A DNA stretch of 64,000 nt from Mariprofundus aestuarium (GTDB lineage Bacteria > Pseudomonadota > Zetaproteobacteria > Mariprofundales > Mariprofundaceae), in contig NZ_CP018799.1 in assembly GCF_002795805.1 (NCBI RefSeq), forward strand, positions 1,977,001-2,041,000, in the 5' to 3' direction. The notes beneath the pieces are model-generated. The model was given only the letters and a program-made list of their open reading frames with translations, had not been told where the DNA came from and did no database searches. The translations under genes and the position numbers were made by a program. How positions within the stretch are numbered: the first letter of the stretch is position 1; each line of letters opens with the position of its first letter. This document shows positions 8,996-18,980 of this stretch, piece after piece.

Positions 8996-10357
8996 TCAGA
9001 TGAGGAACAGTGTCGCCAGGCCAAGAAACGAGAAGAAACCGACCACATCAGTGACCGTAGTCAGAATCGTTCCGGATGCCAAAGCAGGGTCGATATTCAG
9101 CCGCTTCAGGGTTAGTGGAATCATGGCTCCGGCAAGGGCAGCCGCAAACAGGTTAAGCAGCATCGCTGCGGCAATAATCCAGCCCAACCGAATGCCCAGT
9201 TCAGGGAACCAGAATGATGCAATAGTACCAATCACCACTGCAAAACTGACCCCGGAAACCAAACCAACCGACACCTCCTTGATAAGCGTGCGGCGGGCAT
9301 TGTCAAAGGTAACCCTGCCAAGTGCAATGCCGCGCACAATCACCGTCAGTGTCTGAGTACCTGCAATACCACCCATACTGGCGACAATCGGCATCAAAAC
9401 CGCCAACGCCACCACCTGAGCAATCGTCGCCTCAAACTGGGCAATCACAACCGAAGCGGCAATGGCCGTTAGCAGATTCACAGCCAGCCATACGCCACGT
9501 CTGCGTGCAGTAACACCGACCGGTTCTGCCAGGTCGTCATCATCCGACAAAGCAGCCAGTCGGTACATATCCTCGGTTGCCTCTTCCTGAATCACATCGA
9601 TCACGTCATCGGCGGTGATGCGCCCGATCAGTACGCCCTGCTCATCAACAACCGGCAGTGCCAACACATCGTACTTTTCAAAGATATGCGCAACATCCTC
9701 CTGATCCTGCCCGGCAAGAGCACGCGGAAAATCGGCTTTTGCAAGCTGGCTAACAACCACATCAGCCTCGGAAAACAGCAACGCATGCAGGGAGATAACG
9801 CCAACCAGAAGATCATCACTATCAACAACATAAACATAGTTGAGGTTTTCGATCTCTTTGCCGAAACGACGCAGCACCTGCAGCACCTTCTCAACACTCC
9901 AATCCTGACGCACCTTGAAGAGCTCCGCCTGCATCATGCCACCGGCAGACTCCTCATCATGATAGAGCAGCGACTCAATCTCGCGGCGCTCTGCAGGCTC
10001 CAGCCGCTCAATCACCTCATCGGCAACGCCCTTGTCGACAGCCTGAAGAATGTCGGCCGCATCGTCGGAATCAAGGTGCTCTACAACATCCTCGACCTCG
10101 CTGGAATTAAAGTCAGCCAGCATATCTTCCTGCATGCCTTCCGGCAGTTCCAGCAGGGCATCACCGAGCAACTCATCGGGAATATATTCAATCAGAGTCT
10201 GGCGCTCACTGTCCTTGCGGCAGGAGAGCAGCAGTTCACCCAGCTCCGAGCCGTGCATCTCTGACAGCAGTTCTTCAAGGCGTGCCTCGTCCCATTTGGC
10301 GAGATGGAGGGCCTCTTTGCTGCTTAGCAGTGCCTGGCTGTCATCGTGATTATGCAC
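8996..10357 (-). CDS. mgtE: Magnesium transporter MgtE
   Basis: Mg2+ channel of the inner membrane gated by cytosolic Mg2+. The order is an N-terminal superhelical MgtE_N domain (about 20-130), a pair of CBS domains (about 135-260, for example YVVDSDDLLVGVISL and LPVVDEQGVLIGRITADD), a connecting helix, then five membrane helices to the end. The pore helix region with PIVASMGGIAGTQT is conserved. Length is 453 residues, normal for the family. The start is GTG, with AAGGAGGG four bases before it, a near-perfect ribosome site. I see no recognisable Mg2+ riboswitch in the 245 bases upstream. Confidence 0.95.
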   Translation of the reverse strand: MHNHDDSQALLSSKEALHLAKWDEARLEELLSEMHGSELGELLLSCRKDSERQTLIEYIPDELLGDALLELPEGMQEDMLADFNSSEVEDVVEHLDSDDAADILQAVDKGVADEVIERLEPAERREIESLLYHDEESAGGMMQAELFKVRQDWSVEKVLQVLRRFGKEIENLNYVYVVDSDDLLVGVISLHALLFSEADVVVSQLAKADFPRALAGQDQEDVAHIFEKYDVLALPVVDEQGVLIGRITADDVIDVIQEEATEDMYRLAALSDDDDLAEPVGVTARRRGVWLAVNLLTAIAASVVIAQFEATIAQVVALAVLMPIVASMGGIAGTQTLTVIVRGIALGRVTFDNARRTLIKEVSVGLVSGVSFAVVIGTIASFWFPELGIRLGWIIAAAMLLNLFAAALAGAMIPLTLKRLNIDPALASGTILTTVTDVVGFFSFLGLATLFLI

Positions 10358-10602
10358 TGCACCCTCCTTTTAAAATATCGAACGCTGCAACTCTACACGA
10401 CAGGCCACGGGCATGAAATGGTCAACCACTCCGGGTTAAATCCACGCCGCAGCAGAGGTATATTCAGATGAACAGCAGCACAAATTTGAACAGATTATTC
10501 TTGATATCGTAACATCCGACAGATACCACGCTGGTCAAGTAAAGCCGCTCCGGAATCTTATTCGGACCAAGCAAGTAGCTGCCTGAAGCGCTTTCCGGCA
10601 GG

Positions 10603-13600
10603 ATGCGGCGCCCGATGAAAACGACCAGTACAATAGAGAAGCCAGACAACCCCTCTCCGATGACAGGCCTTGCCTGGCAACTGGCCGGGCTTGCCCGCAC
10701 CGACAGACTCTCCGTATGGATCTGTCCCGATCTGCGCAGCTACCGTCAACTGATCGAGGAGCTCGCTTTTTTCCTGCAGGAGGAACCGGATATTCTTTGG
10801 CGATTCCCTGCCTGGGAGGTGCTTCCATATGACCGCGTATCACCGCATCACGGTATTGTCGGTCAACGATTCGCAACCCTCGGCCGTCTGCTGAATACAC
10901 CCGCGCCCAAAGGCCTACTCCTTACCGCTCTTCCAGCCTGGCTGCAGCGTATCGCACCACCTGAAACGGTGGCCTCGCATGTATGGCAGCTTGAGCGCAA
11001 TGCCACATTTGATATCAGCACGCTTAAATCGCGCCTGAGCGAGGCGGGTATGATCGCTTCCGAGCGCGTGCTCGCACCGGGTGAATTTGCTGCCCGTGGC
11101 GGCCTGTTCGATGTCTGGCCTGCCACCGAAGTCACCCCGCTGCGCATCGATCTGTTTGGTGATGAAATTGAATCAATCCGCCGCTTTGACCCTGAAACCC
11201 AGCGTAGTGGCGAAGAGCTTGATCGCTTCACCTCGGTGCCTGTTCGCGAAGTAATCCTCGATAAAGCAGGTCAGGAGACTTTTGCATCCGCCTTCCGAGC
11301 ACGGTTCCCGCAACTGCGCAAGCATCCGATGCTAGCTGCTGCCATGGCCGGCCGTCCGCATCCCGGCATCGAGGCGCTGCTGCCTCTGGCCTATCAAAAC
11401 ACGGCTCGCCTGCTTGATTACCTTCCTGAAGAGACGGCCATCTATTCACTAAAGGGGCTGGCAGAACAGCAGTCTGTTTTTTCCGGGCAGGTACGCGCCC
11501 AGTTTGAAATGGTGAAGGCAAGTTCCGAGCCCAGCATCAGCCCGCAGGAGCTCTTTGCCGTTGATACCCCGAGCCCCTGCCAGTCACTAAGCGCCACCCC
11601 TGTCGAGTCAGCACCATCAATCACCGATTTCGGCAGCAGAAAGCCGCTGCACGCGCTGCAGGAAGCACTCCAGCAGCGGCTAGATGCGGGCTGGAGCATC
11701 AGCCTGATCGCCCACGGTCTTGGCCAGCAGGAGCGCATGCTTGAGGCCTGTGGCGGACTCGCTGACTCAATTCCGGAACTGCACCCGCAGAACATCGGCA
11801 GCGGCCAGAAACTGAGCAGCTGTATCGGATATCTTGATGCCGGCTTTGCCCTTCCAGAAGAGAAGCTGCTGCTACTCACTGGACGCGAACTGCTTGGTCA
11901 GCGACTGCCGCGCAAACGCAGCAGTCGCGGCACCACTGTATTGCATGCCGATATCTTCAACAGCCTTGCTGAACTGAAGGTGGGTGATCCCGTTGTGCAT
12001 GAGGACCACGGCGTCGGTCGCTACCACGGCCTTGAAACGATGGGCGATGAAGAAGATCTGGCTGACTTCATCAAGATCGAATATGCCTCCGGTGCCCATG
12101 TCTTCGTACCGGTTGAAGAGTTAAGCCGACTGCATCGCTATACGGGCGATGATTCACCAAAACTCAACACTCTAGGCTCCGAAAAGTGGAAGCGCACCCG
12201 AGAACGTGTACAGCGCGATCTTCTGGCCATGGCGCATGAACTGATAGAGGTAGAGGCTGAACGCACCGGCGTACAACGCCAGCCATGCAAGCTTGAAGGG
12301 GAGCTTTTTGATGCCTACGAGGAGTTCGTGGCCCGCTTCCCGTTTGAGGAGACCGATGATCAAGCTGATGCGATTGATGCAGTCCTGGCTGACCTGACAC
12401 GCGATCAGCCAATGGACCGTGTGATCTGCGGTGATGTCGGCTTTGGTAAAACAGAAGTGGCGATGCGTGCGGCATTTGTTGTTGCCCAGTCTGGGCGTCA
12501 GGTGGCGATCCTCGCCCCAACCACTGTGCTGGCCAACCAGCACTTTGCCAGCTTCTCCGAACGTTTTTCCGGTACCGGACTGAAGGTTGAGATGATCTCC
12601 AGACTACAAGGGGTAAAAGAGACCGCACGTATCGGGCGCGAACTTGCCGGTGGTGAAATCCGCCTGCTAGTCGGTACCCATCGCCTGCTTTCCGAACAGT
12701 TTGAATTTGCTGATCTCGGCATGGTGATCGTCGATGAGGAGCAGCGCTTTGGCGTAAAACACAAGCAGAAACTCAAGGCCTTGAATGTCGGTGTTGATCT
12801 ACTCACACTCACCGCCACCCCGATTCCACGTACCCTGCACCAGACCCTTTCAGGCTTAAGGTCTGTATCGATTATCAGCACTCCGCCTGCTGAGCGTGAG
12901 GCGATTCGCACCATGGTATCAAGCTTTGATACCCATATCGCCAATGAAGCGATCCGGCGTGAGCTCTATCGCGGCGGTCAGGTCTACTACCTGCACAACC
13001 ATGTTAAAAGTATCGAGCGCATTGCAGCCCGACTGAGGGAGGATCTGCCTGAGGCGGAAATTGGTATTGCCCATGGGCAGATGAGTCCGGCCGAACTGGA
13101 CCGGCAGATGGTGGCATTCTATGAGGGGCGCCTGCACATCCTTGTCTGTACCACCATTGTCGAGTCGGGGCTGGACGTGCCCAATGCCAATACGCTGATT
13201 ATTGAACGCGCCGACCTTCTGGGGCTCTCGCAGCTGCACCAGATTCGAGGACGTGTTGGCCGCAGCCATCGTCAGGCCTACGCCTACCTCTTCACCCCCG
13301 ATGCACGTGCCATGACTGCAGATGCACGTGAGCGACTGCAGGCGATTGCCGAACATAGTGAGCTTGGTGCCGGATTCCTGCTGGCCCGCCAGGACATGGA
13401 AATTCGTGGCGCGGGCAACCTGCTGGGAGCGGAGCAAAGCGGCAAGATTGAGGAGATCGGACTGGACATGTACATGGAGATGCTGACTGAAGCGGTCTCC
13501 GAAGCACGTGGCCAGCCCAAGAAGCCTGTGCAGCAGACCGATATGCACCTCGCCATCAATGCCATTCTGCCACCGAATTATGTGCCGCAACCGGGTGAGC

Positions 13601-13980
13601 GACTGAATCTCTATCGGCGCATCTATCGTGCCAGTGATGACAGTCAGGTTACGCTGCTGTTTGAGGAGATGACCGATCGCTTCGGGCGCATGCCGGATGA
13701 GGCGAAATACTGCCTCGAATCGGCCCGTATCCGCTGGCGTGCCCAGGCTCTGGCACTGGCATCGGTTCGTGTCTCGACTCAGGGTGTACGCCTGAATTTC
13801 ACCGCCGATTCTCCGATTGAACCGGTCAATCTACTGATGCGCGTACAGCGTGAACCGAACCGCTTCAGGCTTACGCCGGACGGCAACCTCACCCTGTTGC
13901 AAAGCGAAACCGATAGTCGCGAACGACTGAAAGGCTGCATTGCCTTTCTTGACTCGCTGTTGGATAGTTCTTCACTGTAA
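10603..13980 (+). CDS. mfd: Transcription-repair coupling factor
   Basis: Mfd removes RNA polymerase stalled at DNA lesions and recruits UvrA. The 1125-residue length is close to the usual 1150. The N-terminal UvrB-like region covers about 1-330 and the RNA-polymerase interaction domain about 450-530 (GDPVVHEDHGVGRYHG). The translocase follows, with Walker A GDVGFGKTE, DEEQ in IVDEEQRFGVKH, TATPIPRTL and the RGRVGRSHRQAYAYL motif VI. The TRCF domain closes the protein. Two possible starts, ATG 10603 and ATG 10615, both lack a convincing ribosome site, so the N-terminus is uncertain by four residues. Confidence 0.96.
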   Translation: MRRPMKTTSTIEKPDNPSPMTGLAWQLAGLARTDRLSVWICPDLRSYRQLIEELAFFLQEEPDILWRFPAWEVLPYDRVSPHHGIVGQRFATLGRLLNTPAPKGLLLTALPAWLQRIAPPETVASHVWQLERNATFDISTLKSRLSEAGMIASERVLAPGEFAARGGLFDVWPATEVTPLRIDLFGDEIESIRRFDPETQRSGEELDRFTSVPVREVILDKAGQETFASAFRARFPQLRKHPMLAAAMAGRPHPGIEALLPLAYQNTARLLDYLPEETAIYSLKGLAEQQSVFSGQVRAQFEMVKASSEPSISPQELFAVDTPSPCQSLSATPVESAPSITDFGSRKPLHALQEALQQRLDAGWSISLIAHGLGQQERMLEACGGLADSIPELHPQNIGSGQKLSSCIGYLDAGFALPEEKLLLLTGRELLGQRLPRKRSSRGTTVLHADIFNSLAELKVGDPVVHEDHGVGRYHGLETMGDEEDLADFIKIEYASGAHVFVPVEELSRLHRYTGDDSPKLNTLGSEKWKRTRERVQRDLLAMAHELIEVEAERTGVQRQPCKLEGELFDAYEEFVARFPFEETDDQADAIDAVLADLTRDQPMDRVICGDVGFGKTEVAMRAAFVVAQSGRQVAILAPTTVLANQHFASFSERFSGTGLKVEMISRLQGVKETARIGRELAGGEIRLLVGTHRLLSEQFEFADLGMVIVDEEQRFGVKHKQKLKALNVGVDLLTLTATPIPRTLHQTLSGLRSVSIISTPPAEREAIRTMVSSFDTHIANEAIRRELYRGGQVYYLHNHVKSIERIAARLREDLPEAEIGIAHGQMSPAELDRQMVAFYEGRLHILVCTTIVESGLDVPNANTLIIERADLLGLSQLHQIRGRVGRSHRQAYAYLFTPDARAMTADARERLQAIAEHSELGAGFLLARQDMEIRGAGNLLGAEQSGKIEEIGLDMYMEMLTEAVSEARGQPKKPVQQTDMHLAINAILPPNYVPQPGERLNLYRRIYRASDDSQVTLLFEEMTDRFGRMPDEAKYCLESARIRWRAQALALASVRVSTQGVRLNFTADSPIEPVNLLMRVQREPNRFRLTPDGNLTLLQSETDSRERLKGCIAFLDSLLDSSSL

Positions 13981-14013
13981 GCCCAGAGCTTTCACACCTT
14001 AGGAGCCGTAATA

Positions 14014-15102
14014 ATGCTGAGTAACTTCCTGCTGCCGCCAAACTATGCGCTGCCGATTTCTGTTAACTCGCCGCTGTTCAATGTCCCCGGTGGCGGGCAA
14101 CTGCTTCTCTGCAGCACGCATGATGCTTACCGGCTGCGCGAACATTATGGCTGCGCCACGCTGGAAGCGGTGCAGATGCAGATCAGCCTGCAGGAAGGAA
14201 AGCGTCTCGATATCTGGCAGTCTGAACTGGAAGCGGCACACATGAACGCCCATATCTTCGGCTGTGATGATTTCGACTCTTTCAAGGAGATCTGTGAATC
14301 GCTGATACTCGAGCGCATTGGCATCCTTCAGGTTAGTACGCAGCCCGGCCACTGCCGCATGCTTCTGGCAGGAAATTCTGATACCGCAACAATGACCATG
14401 CGCCTGCGTCCGCTATCTGAGCGACTTGGGGTGGATATCGCGGTCACCGCGCTTAAACCCTCTCCGAATCTTGCCGAACCCGGCCTGCTGCTGATGGATA
14501 TGGACTCCACCCTGATCCAGTGCGAGTGCATCGATGAGATCGCCGACTTCATGGGCATCAAGGAGCAGGTAGCCGTCATCACCCAACTCTCCATGGAGGG
14601 GAAACTCGATTTCGCCGCCTCCTTTACCGAGCGCGTTAAGCTGCTCAAAGGGCTTGATGCCTCTGTGCTGCAGCGCGTACTTGATGAGCGCATAAGGCTC
14701 ACCGATGGTGCCGAGGCCTTGATCCGAGGTTTGCAGGCGCACGGCTGGAAAACCGGGCTCGTCTCCGGGGGCTTCACCTTCTTCACCAGCCACTTCGAAA
14801 AGAAGCTGGGGCTGGATTTCTCCATGGGCAATGAACTGGAGATTGTCGATGGCAAACTGACTGGTGGCTTTATCGGCGATATCGTTGATGCCAACAGCAA
14901 ACGCACAGCCCTGCTTTCCAAGGCCAAGGAGTGGGCCATCCCGATGTCACAGACCATCGCCATTGGTGACGGTGCCAACGACCTACCAATGATCGAAGTT
15001 GCAGGCATGGGCATCGCCTTCCACGCCAAACCGCGTGTGCGCGAACTGGCCCCCTACGCCCTCTCCTACGGCGGCCTGGATCGCGCCCTCGACCTTCTAT
15101 GA
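14014..15102 (+). CDS. serB: Phosphoserine phosphatase
   Basis: HAD phosphatase for the last step of serine synthesis. Residues about 160-362 hold the catalytic domain: nucleophile motif LLMDMDSTLI, cap entry ECIDEIADFMGI, VSGGFTFF, and IGDGANDLPMIEVAGMGIAFHAKP. The N-terminal 150 residues form a divergent ACT-like regulatory region, as in the longer proteobacterial SerB. AGGAG lies about 10 bases ahead of the ATG. It follows mfd by 33 bases and is probably read with it. Confidence 0.94.
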   Translation: MLSNFLLPPNYALPISVNSPLFNVPGGGQLLLCSTHDAYRLREHYGCATLEAVQMQISLQEGKRLDIWQSELEAAHMNAHIFGCDDFDSFKEICESLILERIGILQVSTQPGHCRMLLAGNSDTATMTMRLRPLSERLGVDIAVTALKPSPNLAEPGLLLMDMDSTLIQCECIDEIADFMGIKEQVAVITQLSMEGKLDFAASFTERVKLLKGLDASVLQRVLDERIRLTDGAEALIRGLQAHGWKTGLVSGGFTFFTSHFEKKLGLDFSMGNELEIVDGKLTGGFIGDIVDANSKRTALLSKAKEWAIPMSQTIAIGDGANDLPMIEVAGMGIAFHAKPRVRELAPYALSYGGLDRALDLL

Positions 15103-15294
15103 TTGCCTCCATCTTCAGGATCTGCTCATAAAGGAACCCTGTAATAGCCACTGAATTCGGATAACAGCACATAAGCCGAAGTTGCGCAGTGACGCAATTG
15201 CGCACACCCAGTCTATCAATTCAGAATCGTTTTGTACGTTGCCGCCATCAAAATCGCGGCGTCACTTCTCAGTCGTATCAAGGAGACAATTCAG

Positions 15295-15869
15295 ATGAAA
15301 AAAATGATCGCAACTGCAGTAGTTGGCATGGGTATTGTCGGCGCTGTTACAACCGCGCAGGCAGAGAATCTTAACTTCTACACAGGCCTCGGACTTGGCG
15401 CCATCAGCGTCGACTACAAGGCTGTTGGCATTGACTAGAAAAAAGCCTCATTTGGTGGTTACGGTAAGTTTGGCGCGGACTTCAGTGAGTTCTTTGCTGC
15501 TGAAATGCGTATCGGCCTGACAGGCAAGGATAAGCAGACCTATGCAGGGGATACGGAACTCACATTTTCCAGCCCAACATTCGTCTCCTACCTAGCCAAG
15601 ATCAAATACCCAGTTGCTTCCAACTTCGACGCTTTCATGCTTGTTGGCGGCACCACCGCCAAGATTAAAGGTAAATCAGTAAGTGCCGCCAGTTCGCTCA
15701 CCCAGAGCAAGATAAAAACCGGAGCTAGCTTTGGCGCTGGCGTTGATTACAAGATCGATGACCAGATCTCCGTTGGTGCCGAATGGGTACAGGTGCAGGC
15801 AGCGTCTTCGCAGCCAACTCCGAGGCAAGAATGTGGGGGATTACTGGCACAGCGACCTACCACTTCTAA
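15295..15869 (+). pseudogene. Outer-membrane beta-barrel protein, broken by amber stop and frameshift
   Basis: AAGGAGA precedes ATG 15295 and a good signal peptide (MKKMIATAVVGMG to TTAQA). The frame stops at TAG 15436-15438 after 47 codons, yet the same frame continues directly with barrel-like sequence (FGGYGKFGADFSEFF to SVGAEW, ending near 15785). The frame then shifts: the continuation GSVFAANSEARMWGITGTATYHF, with the terminal Phe typical of barrel proteins, is in another frame and stops at TAA 15867. Intact, it would be about 190 residues in the 8-strand OmpA/opacity-like barrel group. Two independent lesions argue for decay, though sequencing error cannot be excluded from one strand alone. 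Confidence 0.8.
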
Positions 15870-15934
15870 AAGAGGGGTAAAGCCACGAGCTGCTGCTCTA
15901 GAGACTCAGCGGCAAGAGCGCTGTTTAAAAGGTG

Positions 15935-15962
15935 CGGGGAGGCATAACGCCTCCCCGTTTTC
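15935..15962 (+). terminator. Rho-independent terminator behind the barrel pseudogene
   Basis: CGGGGAGGC pairs perfectly with GCCTCCCCG around a short loop, followed by TTTT. The retained ribosome site, signal peptide and terminator show that this was once a complete single-gene unit. Confidence 0.8.
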
Positions 15963-16030
15963 ATTTGCCCGTCGGTCGCCATCGCCCAGCTCGCCCTCCC
16001 TCAATTCTCTCTGATCACCTGGTTGCAAAC

Positions 16031-16060
16031 ATGAAAAAGGCAGCCGGATGGCTGCCTTTG
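16031..16060 (-). terminator. Terminator after the YihY gene
   Basis: On the minus strand AAGGCAGCC pairs with GGCTGCCTT around a 4-base loop, followed by TTTTTCAT. It lies about 45 bases beyond the YihY stop. Confidence 0.75.
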
Positions 16061-16105
16061 CTAATTCACTGTTATCTTCTCGGAACGCCCGCTCCTGAGC
16101 AGAGG

Positions 16106-17488
16106 TTACAGTTCTGGATCAACCTTGCCGCTCTCAGCTGCTTCACCTTCAATACCGGCAAGCACCATCTGCTTTAGCGTCTGTTGATGCATGGCGCGAT
16201 CAACGGCCTCATCCGCCCCCTGCACGATCCCTTCCACTACCGGCTCCAGCGGCAATCGCCAGGCGATCATGTCACTCACCTCATTACCTGCACGAACGGC
16301 ATCGAGAATCTGTTTAACCTGCAGCGTCTCCATATCATGGGCAGGCACATAAGGTGCCGATGCTTCACTGGTGCTGAGAATGAGCTGACGATCATGCAGT
16401 TTACTCAACACCACTTCGAGCACATTCAAAGGCACACCCAGCCAGCGTGCCAGATCATCGAGATGCCAGCCTTTTTCGTTACGGTAGTAATGGCGGCCTA
16501 TAAAGAACATCACCAGCAGAGAGAGCTTCTCTGTCACCTGAGCGCTTAACTCCAGCTGACCGCGGCGGCTTCCCAGATGTTCGGGATGCTGGCAGTAGAA
16601 GGCGATACTGGAGCCGAGCAGCAACACCAGCCAGCTGACAAACAGCCAGATCATAAACATGATCAGAATGGCAAAGCCGGAGTAGACAGCTGTGTAGTTG
16701 GCAGAATTAACAACAAAGCTTCCGAACACCCAGCCCGAAGCTTCCCAGGCAATACCTGCAACGGCTCCTCCAATCAGTGCAGGTCCCACCCGCACTTTGG
16801 TATTGGGCATAAAGATATAAACAAATGTAAAAGCAATGATCACCAGCACGAAGGGAACCAGGTTGCCGATGGTAGCCACAAACCAGCCGAGAACAGGTAT
16901 CTCGGAGAGTCTCTGGATGATGGTGGAGCTCATCAGCGATGCCGTCATGCCGAGAGCGGAAAAAATAAGCAGTGGCCCGACCAGCACCACGCTCAGGTAT
17001 TCACTGAAACGTTGCCCCATCGGTCTGGGCTGGGTTATATGCCATGTATAATTGAAGGATTTCTCGATCTTGTAGAGCAGTGACACAACGGTAAAAATCA
17101 GCATACCCAGCCCCAGAGATCCCAGCACGCCCACTTTGATATTTTCAACGAAACTGACAATCTGCCTGGCTATCTCAATACCCTTGTCACCGAGAGCCGA
17201 CATGGTGTTCAGCAGAACCGGCTCAAGCTGGTTATGAACACCAAAACCTTTGAGTACGGAGAAAGTCAGTGCCAGAAGAGGCACCAGCGAGAGCAGTGTC
17301 GTGTAAACCAGACTCATCGCACGCAGGGTGAGCTGCCCATCGAGAAAGTCTCGCACTACGGCAAAGGTGACCTGCAGGGTACGGGCAAGCAGCACCTTCC
17401 AACCGGGGAACGACTCGATATCTTCCGGCCAGAGCATCTGCATGACGGCTGCTTTCAATTTCATCAGTTGATCGTAGATAACATCCAC
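16106..17488 (-). CDS. YihY family inner-membrane protein with C-terminal winged-helix region
   Basis: Polytopic membrane protein of the YihY/BrkB family, once called RNase BN. Its transport role is not established. About six membrane segments lie in residues 45-300, with family signatures LRAMSLVYTTLLSLVPLLAL near the start and WEASGWVFGSFV later. At 460 residues it is much longer than the roughly 290 of the E. coli protein. The extra C-terminal part includes GWHLDDLARWLGVPLNVLEVVLSKLHDR, read as a winged-helix-like domain in the cytoplasm, as in other long members. Single gene with its own terminator. Confidence 0.85.
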   Translation of the reverse strand: MDVIYDQLMKLKAAVMQMLWPEDIESFPGWKVLLARTLQVTFAVVRDFLDGQLTLRAMSLVYTTLLSLVPLLALTFSVLKGFGVHNQLEPVLLNTMSALGDKGIEIARQIVSFVENIKVGVLGSLGLGMLIFTVVSLLYKIEKSFNYTWHITQPRPMGQRFSEYLSVVLVGPLLIFSALGMTASLMSSTIIQRLSEIPVLGWFVATIGNLVPFVLVIIAFTFVYIFMPNTKVRVGPALIGGAVAGIAWEASGWVFGSFVVNSANYTAVYSGFAILIMFMIWLFVSWLVLLLGSSIAFYCQHPEHLGSRRGQLELSAQVTEKLSLLVMFFIGRHYYRNEKGWHLDDLARWLGVPLNVLEVVLSKLHDRQLILSTSEASAPYVPAHDMETLQVKQILDAVRAGNEVSDMIAWRLPLEPVVEGIVQGADEAVDRAMHQQTLKQMVLAGIEGEAAESGKVDPEL

Positions 17489-17557
17489 CTCGTTCTGTTT
17501 TCATCGTCTAAAATAATTATAGCCCATTATTGCATCAATTCCTGCCGACAGAGCTAA

Positions 17558-18799
17558 TCAGTCGAGAAGATGAGAAACCACGCCATCGGCAAGCTTCGGC
17601 TCGAACCAAGTCGATTTCGGCGGCATCACTTCACCGGAGTCAGCTACGGCCATCAGATCATCCATTGAGGTCGGGAACATTGAAAAGGCAACGGCCATCT
17701 CGCCAGAGTCCACCCGCTTCTCAAGTTCTGAAAGACCACGAATACCACCAACAAAATCGATGCGCGGATCACGACGCGGATCGGAGATACCCAACAGAGG
17801 TTCGATCAGGTTGGCCGCCAGTAGCGATACATCCAGGCGTGCCACCGGATCATCCTGTGGAACCAGCTCTTCCCGGATGGTCAATGCATACCAAGAGCCA
17901 TCCAGATACATGCCAAAACTAGCCGCACACTCAGGGTGAACCGGTTCATCGGCCATTTCGACATCGAAAGACTCCCCGATACGGGCGATCAGGCTGTTGG
18001 CATCCAGACCATTAAGGTCACGAACTACACGGTTGTAGTCTAGGATATACATCTGATCGTGCGGAAAAATAACACTGAGGAAGTAGTTGTACGCCTCATT
18101 CCCCGTGTGAGCAGGATTGGATGCTTTGCGGGCCGCGGCCACGCGTGAGGCAGCAGCTGAACGATGGTGACCATCAGCCACATAGAGTGCATCCATGGCT
18201 TCGAATGCGCTGGTGATGGCTGTAATCTGATCGGAATCGCGAATCACCCATAGGGTATGCTGAACGCCACTATCGGCAGTGACGTCCATGTCAGGGCTAT
18301 TAGCCGCAACCTCGACAAGGATAGCGTCCACAACTGCATTGGCCCGGTAAACCAGAAACACAGGGCCGGTCTGCGCACTCAGGGCATCAATCTGGCGTAC
18401 CCGGTCATCCTCTTTGACAGGACGGGTAAACTCATGCTTTTTGATGCGGCCTGCATCGTAAGCATCCACCGATGCGACGGCGGCAATGCCTGTCTGCACA
18501 TGCTTACCCATTTTCAGCCGGTAGACGTAATAACACGGGGCTTCGCCCTGAACGAGCACATGCTCAGCCAGCATGCGGTTGAAGTTCTCGGCCGACTTCG
18601 TATAGACAGAAGCATCAAAGGGATCGGTATCCTCTGGCAGGTCGATCTCCGCCTTGGATACATGAAGAAAGCTCCAGGGTTTACCCACAGTTTGTGCCCT
18701 CGCCTCACTGCTGTTCAGTACATCATAGGGCGGCGCAATCACTGCATCGGCAAATTTGGCGGTAGGCCTCAGGCCTGCAAACGGGCGGATCAGGGACAT
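17558..18799 (-). CDS. DUF1015 family protein
   Basis: A 413-residue cytoplasmic protein of the DUF1015 family, function not established. It begins with the usual LIRPFAGLRPTAKFADAVIAPPYDVL and contains ALYVADGHHRSAAASR in the middle. The DGHHR segment resembles the phosphate-contacting motif of ParB/sulfiredoxin-fold enzymes, which hints at nucleotide-dependent chemistry, but that is inference. A longer frame runs back to 18982. ATG 18799 was chosen because GGAG stands seven bases upstream and the family begins there. It is divergent from the hybrid kinase at 18981, so the 181-base gap must hold both promoters. Confidence 0.85.
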   Translation of the reverse strand: MSLIRPFAGLRPTAKFADAVIAPPYDVLNSSEARAQTVGKPWSFLHVSKAEIDLPEDTDPFDASVYTKSAENFNRMLAEHVLVQGEAPCYYVYRLKMGKHVQTGIAAVASVDAYDAGRIKKHEFTRPVKEDDRVRQIDALSAQTGPVFLVYRANAVVDAILVEVAANSPDMDVTADSGVQHTLWVIRDSDQITAITSAFEAMDALYVADGHHRSAAASRVAAARKASNPAHTGNEAYNYFLSVIFPHDQMYILDYNRVVRDLNGLDANSLIARIGESFDVEMADEPVHPECAASFGMYLDGSWYALTIREELVPQDDPVARLDVSLLAANLIEPLLGISDPRRDPRIDFVGGIRGLSELEKRVDSGEMAVAFSMFPTSMDDLMAVADSGEVMPPKSTWFEPKLADGVVSHLLD

Positions 18800-18980
18800 G
18801 GGAAACTCCAGATTAATGTTGCAGGCATCAGCATAACGCCCGTACGGAAATCCTGATCCGAATGACCCGCAACGGCAAGCAGACAACCGCCACTCGTCTG
18901 GCTGTTGCAGTGAACGACTTCTGTTATCCATCGTGGAAAAACATTCCCCATATGGTATAAAACATGCTAATTTCTCAATC

